Below, one piece after another: positions 20,639 through 29,742 of a stretch of DNA of 64,000 nucleotides (position 1 is the stretch's first letter; each line of letters begins with the position of its first letter). Source of the stretch: Saccharomycopsis malanga (Eukaryota > Ascomycota > Saccharomycetes > Ascoideales > Saccharomycopsidaceae). The notes under the pieces are model-generated. The model saw nothing but the letters and a program-made list of their open reading frames with translations, made no database searches and was not told the origin of the DNA. The position numbers were made by a program, and so were the translations under genes. Location: assembly GCA_004014935.1 (NCBI GenBank), contig CP025325.1, positions 2,108,001 to 2,172,000 on the forward strand. Reading direction: 5' to 3'.

Positions 20639-22111
20639 GATAAACTATGAGTGTAATTTTTTCTTTTTGAACTTAAAATTTATGCGGAGCTTATAATATG
20701 GGTATCTCAAAGAGGTTTTGGAATTTTTAAATGTAATTCTGAGATTCTCCTTAATTTAAGAAAATGCTAAAAAAAATTTTTTCCTATATTTCCTGCTTCT
20801 ATAGTCTATCTGGAAGATCAATTTTTCCGCATATATTTTTAGGCGGTTTAATACAGTTGAGCCTCGCGTTGTAAATGTTTCCCCTGCTGACCGCTACCTG
20901 GATGTTTCTTCCAGGACTCTAAAAACTAAACCAGAAAATAGTTCAAAACCGGAATATCCCCTCCTTTTATTCTACCGCCCTTCGTATCGCCTATTTATAG
21001 AAAGGTAGAACTCAACAGGTGTCAGAAACTTTCTATGCAGTCTCACGTGCGCGACCCATTGGTTTGTTTCATGTTGTGCACGATGCCTACCACACGGTTT
21101 AGGTAATTTTGCGGGAGAAAAGTGCTTTATTTTTCAGGGACATTGCTGTTTTACTAGAGTAAATAGTTTTTTTGACTAAAATAGTTTCTATTTGAATAAT
21201 TACTTCAACAACAGTTTGGAGCGCACAGGCTGGGACCTCTCTCTACACTACAATCGGAGTCGCCTGTATGCAGCCTGCTGCGGGGCACTTACTTGGGACT
21301 GCATGGGCGTTATGCCAGTGCGTCTAGTATACGTAGCACGGATTATATCATACAATAGTATATTGTTGTGTTTTAGCAATTAACTAGTGCGTCACAATGC
21401 AACCGTCGATGTGTGATTTGTAAAGCTAAAGAAAGATAGGTTTCCAAATAGTTGCTTTACTATAGAAACCCAATCTAGCTTTATACAGTGTTTGGGTAGC
21501 AAGTCCGGGTCTTCAGATTTGAATGCCTATTCTGGTATATGTTTCGAGGACGGGGCAGTACCGTAGGTGCGTTCTATGTTCTCCAATACAGCGGCCATTC
21601 TCCAGTTATGCGTACTTGTTAAAATATGGTGTATAAAGCGATAATGCCGAAGAAATTTTCATATATGGTATATGGAAATTTTGTATATATTTAAAACTTG
21701 ACGAGCTATATAAGCAATCGGGTAAAACTAATAATGTGGCAAAAGTAAGACTACCACTGTCCTGTCAATTGGGGGAAATTATTGAAAATGTAGTATATAT
21801 ATATCTGGAAAAAGATAACTGTTATTATCAAAGGTGAAAAACAATGTAGTTTTTTTTCTACAACTGTTCATAGTGTTTACGAAAATTTGCAGACTCTACA
21901 TTTTAACGTACAATGAAGCCGATATAATAGCTAAATTTTATGTATAATTTTATGTTGATTCTGCTCTCTTTTTACGGCAATTTTTACTCAGTATCTCCAG
22001 TAGATATAGTATAGATCCATTCATTAAAGCGGAAACTCTCTATAATACATGACAATGTGAATGGATCTGCTGATATAAGCGTATCTATGCTATATAAATG
22101 GATCCTACTCT
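20639..22111. other. 1.47-kb spacer and chitin synthase promoter, with a GC-rich multi-hairpin island
   Basis: The promoter end contains a CACGTG E-box (21044-21049) beside an inverted CCAAT (21058-21062). A GC-rich island at 21215-21345 can fold into consecutive hairpins and is treated as a candidate RNA in the findings. No ORF here looks coding, and the AT-rich rest (21350-22111) shows nothing certain. Confidence 0.45.
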
Positions 22112-23725
22112 TTAGCAATCGCAATTTCTAACACTTCTTGAAAACATTATGGAATCTTTGATATTATCAATATTGCCAATATAACACACCAACCGTTCGA
22201 ATCCCATACCAAACCCGCCATGAGGAACAGAACCATATTTACGAAGATCTAAATACCAGCTCAACTCACTCAAGTTCATTCCTCGGCGATTTATTTCCAG
22301 TACTAAAGAGTCATAATTTGACTCTCTAATAGAGCCACCAATAAGCTCGCCCATCACAGGCAAAAGCAAGTCGAAACAAGCTACGGTCTCCTGGTCAGGA
22401 TTTATTTTCATGTAAAATGCCTTTTCGTCCTTTGGATAGTCTGTGACAAATACAGGGCCTTGAAATACCTCGTTAGCCAAATACTTTTCGTGTTCTGTTG
22501 AAAGCGACTGTCCCATTTTTGGAGACAAATACTCCCATTTTTTGTCTTTTGCACCACATAAAATCTCAATAGCTTCTTTGTATGTGATTTGGTACCAATT
22601 CTTTCCTTCATTTTCTAGGATCCGTAACCGCTTTTCAATTTCTTCGAGCTCTTCTTTTGGACGTCTTGAATTGGAGATGAGATTATCAAGGGAATTGTTT
22701 TCGTTATTCAAGATCCCAGTCACAACATGCTTAATCATTCTCTCAGCAAAGTACGTCAATTGGCTTACGTTATTTACAAATGCCATCTCCGCTTCAAGCA
22801 TCCAAAACTCACTCAAGTGTCTGTTGGTGTCGCTCGCTTCTGCCCTGAAACACGGGGAAAGAGTCCAAACTTTGCTTAATGATTGTGCAAGGATTTCCAA
22901 ATGTAACTGGGTAGACACTGTGAGATAACTTTGCTTACCAAAAAATGGCTCAACATCGCCTATGCTACCTTTTTTACTTAAGTTTGCAAGTTGCCGCTGC
23001 AATTCAGACGCACTTTCTATTTGAAATAATTCCCCAGCACCTTCACAATCAGAAGATGTTACTAAAGGAGGGCTGGTCTTTATAAAATTTTCCTGCTGAA
23101 AAAACTGAAACAAGCTGTATTCTAAATGCGAACGACAACGCATTACCGAAGACAATCTAGACGTATGGAACTTCAATGTTGGTAAAGACCTGACAAACTC
23201 TGGAGAATGAAATTTCTTTTGTAATGGATATGGTTCTTGCACGCCACCTATAATCTTAAAAGCTGCTTCATCTTGGTTTTCTGCTTCCTCTACGGCGATC
23301 TCATATAATTGATTTTTGCCTTTTGAACGAAGCCATTTGCCGCGCACCTCGAGGGAGCTTCCTGTTTGAACATTTTTTGCAGTCTCTGGGCTTGTCACAA
23401 GCATTACGGAATGATGTGACACCCCATCGGCGAGATCAATGAAGGCAACTTTTTTCAACACTCTCACTGACCGTACCCATCCCTGCGTCGTCACCATGGA
23501 GTTCTCCGTGGGCGGATTCTTGAACAAATCATAAATATCTTTTCTGAGAGTAGCATGAGAATTAGTTGTAGCCGCCAGACTTGTTCTGCTTCTTTGATGA
23601 ATCCATCTCAAACTAACTTTTGATTTCGAAAAATTTGGTGTCAAAATATGGCTTTTACAAACTGATTCTAGTGCCAATGTCGCTAGCTTTTTAGCTCCTT
23701 TTTGCTTGAGAAAGTCAATTGACAT
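22112..23725 (-). CDS. SLM5: Mitochondrial asparaginyl-tRNA synthetase
   Basis: Class II aminoacyl-tRNA synthetase charging mitochondrial tRNA-Asn. It has an N-terminal OB-fold anticodon domain (VTTQGWVRSVRVLKKVAFIDLADG, about 80-105). The catalytic core shows SPPLVTSSDCEGAGELF, motif 2 (CFRAEASDTNRHLSEFWMLE) and motif 3 (GGFGMGFERLVCYIG). The GELF and C-terminal SRSVRNCDC features separate AsnRS from AspRS. A basic, Ser-rich N-terminus is consistent with import. At 537 aa it is somewhat longer than S. cerevisiae Slm5 (492). The frame opens at a TTG, so I chose the first ATG at 23725. Confidence 0.93.
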   Translation of the reverse strand: MSIDFLKQKGAKKLATLALESVCKSHILTPNFSKSKVSLRWIHQRSRTSLAATTNSHATLRKDIYDLFKNPPTENSMVTTQGWVRSVRVLKKVAFIDLADGVSHHSVMLVTSPETAKNVQTGSSLEVRGKWLRSKGKNQLYEIAVEEAENQDEAAFKIIGGVQEPYPLQKKFHSPEFVRSLPTLKFHTSRLSSVMRCRSHLEYSLFQFFQQENFIKTSPPLVTSSDCEGAGELFQIESASELQRQLANLSKKGSIGDVEPFFGKQSYLTVSTQLHLEILAQSLSKVWTLSPCFRAEASDTNRHLSEFWMLEAEMAFVNNVSQLTYFAERMIKHVVTGILNNENNSLDNLISNSRRPKEELEEIEKRLRILENEGKNWYQITYKEAIEILCGAKDKKWEYLSPKMGQSLSTEHEKYLANEVFQGPVFVTDYPKDEKAFYMKINPDQETVACFDLLLPVMGELIGGSIRESNYDSLVLEINRRGMNLSELSWYLDLRKYGSVPHGGFGMGFERLVCYIGNIDNIKDSIMFSRSVRNCDC

Positions 23726-24417
23726 TCTGACAACTCTCAAGAACAGTTGATATAGTTTCTTTTATTGACCGTTCGAGTGAAGAACTATAATGACTGTCTC
23801 CCACTTTACCATCATACATGATTTAAATAATTAGATCATGTGATAGTGCATGTTTAGGCAGCTTATTGCATATAACTGCACTTCCCGTAATCCCACACCA
23901 ACTAGTGCTGATTCTTTCTACAATGGCGAATTATTCCATGACGAATAAGTAAGACATAATATTGAATAATTCTCAAATGCTGAGTTCCTATGTTTTATAG
24001 CCAGAAATTGATTTATCTACGCAAAGAACTTGCCAATAACTAAACTATGACTCCCCTACTAATAAGTGCAAAACTGCCATAGTATAGTTTTGTTCCTGAA
24101 AATCAACAATTAATATGCATCTTCGGAAAAAGTATACACTTTAAAATAGCAACTTGTTCTTTTAAATCTAGGATAAATAAAAAAAGCCAGTGTAATATAT
24201 TTTATTCAATAGTAAATAATGTCAAAAATGTAAGTTAATATTGAAGGTTATGACCACTGTGGTTCTTTTCTGTATGAATCACATGGCCCATCTCATCGCA
24301 GTAAAAATTTTTTTTTTGTTTTACAGGAGAAAAATTTCAACATCTAATAGTGAAAAACTAGAAGTGAAGGGATAAAAGTGGACTTTAGCGACCTTTATCA
24401 CTTTTATCAGTACAAAA
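23726..24417. other. Divergent SLM5/RLP7 spacer
   Basis: 692 bp, AT-rich. The RLP7-proximal part holds the PAC and RRPE elements listed separately and a four-codon upstream ORF (ATG at about 24220). No RNA gene seen. Confidence 0.5.
24290..24312 (+). promoter_or_regulatory. PAC + RRPE ribosome-biogenesis promoter module of RLP7
   Basis: An exact PAC box (GCGATGAGAT, reverse strand, 24290-24299) is followed 3 bp later by an exact RRPE core AAAAATTTTT (24303-24312), about 105-128 bp before the RLP7 ATG. Paired PAC/RRPE elements are the hallmark of the yeast ribosome-biogenesis regulon (Dot6/Tod6 and Stb3 binding), which fits the downstream gene. Confidence 0.8.
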
Positions 24418-25299
24418 ATGTCTGAAAAGCTCAACTCAAACCCAGAGATTCTCTTGAAGAAGAGAAAGAATGCCGACAGAATAAGGTTGGAAAAGCAGGA
24501 AGCTGCCAGAAAGAGAAAAGAAGAACAACTTAGAAGATCACAGGCCAAGAAGACCAAGTTTCAAAGAGCAGAAACTATTTTAGCTAAGAAGCTTTCTAGT
24601 AAAAAAGAACTCAAAAGAATCCATCGTGTTTCCAAAGCTGAAAAGAGCGGAAATCAAAAAATTAAATTATTGTTATCTCGTGGCTCTTCTCTTATTGACA
24701 GTATTGCCGATTCCACTGTTCAAAATGAAGCTTGGGACGAAAAGCCAAAATTGCTTTTGATTGCTAGAGTTAGATCCACTAACAACGCAAAGATTCCTTC
24801 CAAAGCTAACAAAGTGTTGCAGGCCCTTAGATTGAACCACTCTAATTTGGGAACTTTCATCAAGTTGACTCCAACAGTATTACCTCTTTTGAAGCTTATT
24901 GCTCCTTATGTAGTTGTCGGCTCTCCGGACTTGATCACGGTCAGAGAGTTGATCCAAAAGCGTGCTACTGTGAAAATCCCAGTTGAAGAAGACAGCTCTG
25001 AAGAAAAAGAAATTTTATTGAATGATAACACTTTGATTGAAGAACAGCTTGGTGAATATGGCATTATTTGTACGGAAGATTTGGTTCATGAGATCTTTAC
25101 ACTTGGAGAGCATTTCAAACAGGTCATGAACTTTTTGAGACCTTTCCAATTGGCTCCACCAGTGACCGGTTGGGGTCCAATTGCCAAGTTGAAGAGAATA
25201 GAACTCAAAGAAGAAAAAGAAGGTTCTGTTGTTAGTCAGAGAGGAAGTGCCCCATTGGTCGAAATTGATATCAACAAGTACATAGAAAATCAAAATTAA
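24418..25299 (+). CDS. RLP7: Ribosome biogenesis factor of the uL30 family (Rlp7)
   Basis: Nucleolar protein needed for ITS2 and 27S pre-rRNA processing in 60S assembly; a paralogue of ribosomal protein L7. The 293-aa protein has a basic coiled N-terminus (LLKKRKNADRIRLEKQEAAR). The L30-like core follows: KLLLIARVRSTNNAKIPSKA, LRLNHSNLGTFIKLT, LLKLIAPYVVVGSPD. An acidic insertion at about 195-210 and the C-terminal GEHFKQVMNFLRPFQL complete it. It resembles Rlp7 rather than L7 in the divergent N-terminus, the acidic insert and the lack of an intron. It sits behind PAC/RRPE and is convergent with PDC2. Confidence 0.92.
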   Translation: MSEKLNSNPEILLKKRKNADRIRLEKQEAARKRKEEQLRRSQAKKTKFQRAETILAKKLSSKKELKRIHRVSKAEKSGNQKIKLLLSRGSSLIDSIADSTVQNEAWDEKPKLLLIARVRSTNNAKIPSKANKVLQALRLNHSNLGTFIKLTPTVLPLLKLIAPYVVVGSPDLITVRELIQKRATVKIPVEEDSSEEKEILLNDNTLIEEQLGEYGIICTEDLVHEIFTLGEHFKQVMNFLRPFQLAPPVTGWGPIAKLKRIELKEEKEGSVVSQRGSAPLVEIDINKYIENQN

Positions 25300-25469
25300 A
25301 CATAGTTTGTCATCGGGTTCTTTTGCATTTATAAGTTTTGGTTTTTGTTTCTATTTAGGATTGTCCGCAATACATTGAATCTGTGTCTTACAAATAAACA
25401 ATCTTTCACAATATGTAAACATATTTAAAAACCATCATTCGTACATACAATATATAAGCTTATTGAAAA

Positions 25470-28325
25470 TCATGACTGAGAGTTATTCAACTCCAAGGTT
25501 TGTGCGAGATACTCGGTCAAGTTGAGCAAATCACCAGGGTTTTCGTTACCATAGTTATTGGTATTAAAATACTGTTGTTCATTTTGTTTTTCTTGTTGGG
25601 CTATTTGCATTTGATTCAACATTTGGCTACGGAGTTCCTGTAAACAGTTCTCAGATAACTGGAAGCCCCCATTTGTAGCAGTGGTAATCACAGCTGATAG
25701 CAAAGTAGCTTTCTTTTTTGCAGTCAAATTAGAAAGAAAATCGCCAGAACCACTTGTAGTACGGGAATTGTTATTACTGGCATGTTCGATTGTCAATGCG
25801 TTTGGAGAGGACATTGCGGAGCTGTTTTTAGAACTTAATTGCAAATGACTATTCAAAGAATCTGACTTACTTAAAGGCTCTCCTCTGCCAGAAGGTGAGT
25901 TGAACAAACTAGATGGGGCTGCACTGCTCATATTATTGTCATTTTCAGAGTTTTCAAGGCTGGAAACTTTCCGTTTTTTGCTGTAGAGAACTCCGAAAGA
26001 GTGGCTATTGTCAGGAATTGTAATAACACTTGAGAGGTTACCTTTTTTCACTGGCGCAGAATATAAAGAATTGGCAGTATATCTATTTACATGCTGATTA
26101 TACTGAAGCTGGCTGCCATATGAGCTGTTGTTGTTGTTGTTCAATGGTTGCAGCTGTTGGTTGTTGTCGTTGTTAGTGTCAAAGTTGAAGAAATTGGTTG
26201 GTGATGTATTGTTTTGATTAGTATTGTCATTCATATCGAAATCAAATACATTATTTTGATTGTTGCTGTTGTTATTAGACTCGCTATTATTTATTCCAAA
26301 ATTATTATTATTGCTGCCACTGTTGTTACTATTTATATTGCTGGTAGTATTACTATTATCGTTTGGACTGTAATCAAACTTTCCAATGTCAAAAAAGCTG
26401 AAATCTGTCTTGTCATCGTTTTTGTTTTCTGAGGGCCCAAAACTAAATTTAAAATCATCATTTTCAGGCAAAAAGTTGTTGAAATAACTATCATACTGCT
26501 CAATAAAAAGTTTGGTCTTATCACCAAAGTCGGCATTATCCAAAACATCATTGTTCAACGGTTCAGCAGGGTTATTACTACTTGGTAATTGAACTTCTTT
26601 TTCCTGTTTGACCTGTGCATTTTCGTTTTTACTAACACCAGCAACATAAGATTCAGATAGTGAAGCAGCAGCAGAACTAAAAGGTTCTTTCATTGACGCA
26701 TTAACACTGTTACCGGCTGTCTTAGCTGTGGAGCTAACACCATTGCTTGGTTCATACTCATCATGCATGCAAGCATCAACCATTTCAGTGGGTGTTTGGT
26801 AATTAAGAAATTTGTCTTCAAACGACAAATTGGTCAAATAGCGTAGATCCCAAGGTTCATTTACATTGAGTTGTCTTATCATTTGTAACAACTTGAACTC
26901 GGAATTCTTGAAATCAGTGGCAGTATTTTGAGTCAAAGAGGCAGTCTGATTGAAATTTTTATGGTCATCATTAGAACCGTCTCCCCAAATACCCTGTTTG
27001 TCATTCGATTTATCACTATCCTGAGCATTGTTTGTACGCGAATCAAACTGTTGATTAACATAGACTTCTAAATCAATAATATCAGAATTGATCCAAGCAT
27101 TTCTAATGACCTCTACAGAAACATTAGCCCACGCGTTTTTAGTCATTATCATGACATCCACCATAGAGATGGAATACTGATCTGGTAGTAGGATCTGAGA
27201 ATTACCTAACTTCAACTGTAAGCTGAGAGAAAGTAGGTATTGCTGTAACCGATAAAGCACTTTAAATTCTCTGAAAATACCCATTTCCAACGGAAGAATC
27301 TTCTTTCTATTGGAAAGTAATATTGAATCGTTCTTTTCAGTAGATTTAGTATCATTGTCAGGGTTGTGAACGAATACCAACTTTATATAATCAAGCTTCA
27401 TATTGACAATTCTATGCCCAGCAGCATCATCTAATACTAAAACAATATGTCTGTTAGCAAGTGATAACCGTTTGTCTAATGTAGAAAGCCAGTTAGAAAA
27501 CTGTAATGAAGTCAACCAAGCTTTCTTATCACTTTTATAATTCACAGCATATTTATTAGCAATCTTACTCGGAGGTTTGCCATCAAAACAATTCATGTTC
27601 TCATAATGGCCTAACAAAAGAGGCTCCAACTTCTCTGAACCATCGGCATTAGTAGTAAGCAACACCGTCACTCCATTTTTATTCAGAAATATATTGTTGT
27701 TATTGTTCGTGTTAAACATCTCATTGGAAACATACTTCTTGTCCAACGGGAGTTTATAGTATAAAAAGAACTCATCAAGAGCAAATATATCTTTTAAACT
27801 GAACTGCCTGAGATATGCCTTCAACTGGTAACGTTCATTTTCCAAATCCCAAATCTTTCCTGGCTTCACCAACTCATTTTCTAAATTACTCAATGTGACA
27901 TTCATCTTGCTCAAGAAATGATTACACCACTTATGACTAAACTCTCCATTTCCTTCTTTGGAATTTACAGGAAGGATTTTCCATAATGTAGTGGCAGAAT
28001 TTTGAATAATCGAAGTGGTGATGGGAATATTGTCCCATACTGACTGAGATATCCATTCAGTTAAGATCTCTCTGAGCAACACATTGGAAGGCTTCCTTCT
28101 TCTGATAAGTCTAAACTCATGTTCCTTCAAAGAAATCAACTCTGTTTTCTTTGACAAAATTCTCGAAATGGTTGTCTGAGAAGGCGGTTTTGTAGTATGA
28201 TACTTCTTTTTTGCCCATTTGGCAAGATCGGCTTGGGTCATTTCGGGATTGGCCTCTGCCATCAAGCAAATATCAATTTTCTGCTTGATGGTATAACCCA
28301 TCTTTTGCGCTGTTCCCATACTCAT
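25470..28325 (-). CDS. PDC2: Pdc2-type transcriptional regulator (CENP-B/pogo-transposase-derived fold)
   Basis: In S. cerevisiae Pdc2 activates pyruvate decarboxylase and thiamine genes. The 951-aa protein has an N-terminal psq-type helix-turn-helix (YTIKQKIDICLMAEANPEMT, about 11-60) and a CENP-B-type HTH (about 75-150, with EWISQSVWDNIPIT). A DDE-superfamily-like domain (about 190-370) has FALDEFFLYYKLPL, TTNADGSEKLEPLLLG and IVLVLDDAAGHR. Then come a long Asn/Ser-rich activation-type tail and a final helical segment. The collinear match to Pdc2 (KWCNHFLSKMNV, AWLTSLQFSNWL) is convincing. It is a host gene, not an active transposon: no terminal inverted repeats are evident. Divergent from STN1 over 1.4 kb. 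Confidence 0.88.
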   Translation of the reverse strand: MSMGTAQKMGYTIKQKIDICLMAEANPEMTQADLAKWAKKKYHTTKPPSQTTISRILSKKTELISLKEHEFRLIRRRKPSNVLLREILTEWISQSVWDNIPITTSIIQNSATTLWKILPVNSKEGNGEFSHKWCNHFLSKMNVTLSNLENELVKPGKIWDLENERYQLKAYLRQFSLKDIFALDEFFLYYKLPLDKKYVSNEMFNTNNNNNIFLNKNGVTVLLTTNADGSEKLEPLLLGHYENMNCFDGKPPSKIANKYAVNYKSDKKAWLTSLQFSNWLSTLDKRLSLANRHIVLVLDDAAGHRIVNMKLDYIKLVFVHNPDNDTKSTEKNDSILLSNRKKILPLEMGIFREFKVLYRLQQYLLSLSLQLKLGNSQILLPDQYSISMVDVMIMTKNAWANVSVEVIRNAWINSDIIDLEVYVNQQFDSRTNNAQDSDKSNDKQGIWGDGSNDDHKNFNQTASLTQNTATDFKNSEFKLLQMIRQLNVNEPWDLRYLTNLSFEDKFLNYQTPTEMVDACMHDEYEPSNGVSSTAKTAGNSVNASMKEPFSSAAASLSESYVAGVSKNENAQVKQEKEVQLPSSNNPAEPLNNDVLDNADFGDKTKLFIEQYDSYFNNFLPENDDFKFSFGPSENKNDDKTDFSFFDIGKFDYSPNDNSNTTSNINSNNSGSNNNNFGINNSESNNNSNNQNNVFDFDMNDNTNQNNTSPTNFFNFDTNNDNNQQLQPLNNNNNSSYGSQLQYNQHVNRYTANSLYSAPVKKGNLSSVITIPDNSHSFGVLYSKKRKVSSLENSENDNNMSSAAPSSLFNSPSGRGEPLSKSDSLNSHLQLSSKNSSAMSSPNALTIEHASNNNSRTTSGSGDFLSNLTAKKKATLLSAVITTATNGGFQLSENCLQELRSQMLNQMQIAQQEKQNEQQYFNTNNYGNENPGDLLNLTEYLAQTLELNNSQS

Positions 28326-29738
28326 CCTAAATATCTATAAGTGACATAAACAATAGAACACAGGTATGGAGAATAAGTTGTCAACAAATGGGATACTTGA
28401 GATAAACACTTGTCAATAAATCTAAAATACGTCGGTTAGTATAAAAACGTTCAGGACACCACGGCCTACGGGTTTTGCCGTTGAAAGCCACAAGAGTCTG
28501 TTTCAGACTGCAGATGTCAAGATTGATCTTACACGGCTTCAAAAGCAATCTTGGCCCAATACAAAACGTGTAGTCTGCACCGAACACTCGTAAAATAGGT
28601 ATGTGACACCAGAGATCAAGACGTCTGATCTATCAAAGTGGGAAGCCACTCCATGGGGTTGTTCTGGTTCTAACTATCTTACACTAAAGGTCGGTAGTGC
28701 GTTAACAACGAGAAAGTATGGGTAATTGAACTTCTGCCTTACTTTAATGGATAACGAATGAGACATGGCGACATCCAATCATTGTGAAGCTTCGCCGGTT
28801 TTCGGAAACTATCTCGGCCTTGATTTGACAATACCCTAATTAAAGACAATGCTTCTCACTTAAAAAATAGACCGTATAACATTAAAATAAAACTAAACTT
28901 ACCAATAATTTGGTTCTGCTTATCACAACGAGGCAACGATACCCTTCTTGTAAATACTTGGATAACCACCACGTTTGACTCGTAAGTGAATATGTAGCGC
29001 TTTTGAAATATGCTGCTAAAAAGCGAGCGTTTTGATTATTTTGACAATTTCAATCTTTAAGTCCTTTATATTTGCTGCAAGCAGTGATTGACGAAAAACT
29101 GTCTGGAGATGTAAAAAATTGACAACTGATCAGTCTTGACACTTGCTAACAATGTCTTTGATCTCTTTAGCTAATAAATGTTGAAAAGTTGTGCTGCAAG
29201 TCAAGTTTCAATCCGTTGTTCCCTGTTTTATTTCCACTCTTGCCCTAATTTTCTCTTTTTTCTTACACCATTCTGCTGCTTTTCCTCCAAATCTTGGCTG
29301 GCGATCTTTTTCGCTGTAATGGATGGCGCTATCGGCACTACAAGGCGATGACCAGAAAATCGTAAGATTCTTCCTGCAGGATTATGTATGGGCTATGCGG
29401 ATGTGCGTGTAACGTGGGCCCTGCATGCTGGTGCGTGGAAGCCGTGATCCATGCTTTGTTATGCATATTTTTTATATTACCCAGCCAACGCGTTTCCCAA
29501 GAGAATTCACGTGTTATTATTTTTTTACTTTACCAAGGAGATGAGGTGAATATTTCAAGAGATGGCGATGAGGTAGGTACCTTGAATGTGTGAAAGATCA
29601 ACTCGGTTGGTGTACGTCGGTGTGGATTAATAAATTGTTGTTGTTTGTGCTATTTTGCTACAAATAAGTAGGAAGAAGTTTTATCATATTTGGTTTTTTA
29701 GTTGTTGAGTAAGAAAATCAAATCATGCCTTCAAAAAT
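28326..29738. other. 1.4-kb divergent PDC2/STN1 spacer
   Basis: Contains two small perfect inverted repeats, AGTCTG-TTT-CAGACT (28495-28509) and CAAGATTG/CAATCTTG (28518-28525/28546-28553). An ACGCGT MCB-like hexamer lies at about 29489. A 68-codon minus-strand frame at 28381-28587 has no similarity I recognise and is not annotated. No RNA gene can be asserted. Confidence 0.4.
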
Positions 29739-29742
29739 ATGA
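29725..29742 (+). promoter_or_regulatory. Five-codon upstream ORF overlapping the STN1 start (ATGA)
   Basis: ATG CCT TCA AAA ATA TGA (MPSKI) begins 14 nt before the STN1 ATG in another frame, and its TGA overlaps that ATG as ATGA. Scanning ribosomes would meet it first, so STN1 translation should depend on leaky scanning or reinitiation. Overlapping upstream ORFs are reported (from memory) to repress STN1 in S. cerevisiae and human. Confidence 0.65.

Noticed and set aside
21285-21300. CACTTACTTGG as the 5' end of U1 snRNA
   Set aside because: No Sm site or U1 stem-loops follow within a reasonable distance.
24220-24330. 5' UTR intron in RLP7 (GTAAGT near 24230 to TTTACAG near 24326)
   Set aside because: No TACTAAC-like branch point, splicing does not extend the protein, and Rlp7 genes usually lack introns. 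PAC/RRPE lie inside the proposed intron.
28381-28587. 68-codon minus-strand ORF beyond the PDC2 start
   Set aside because: No similarity recognised; a length expected by chance in a 1.4-kb spacer.
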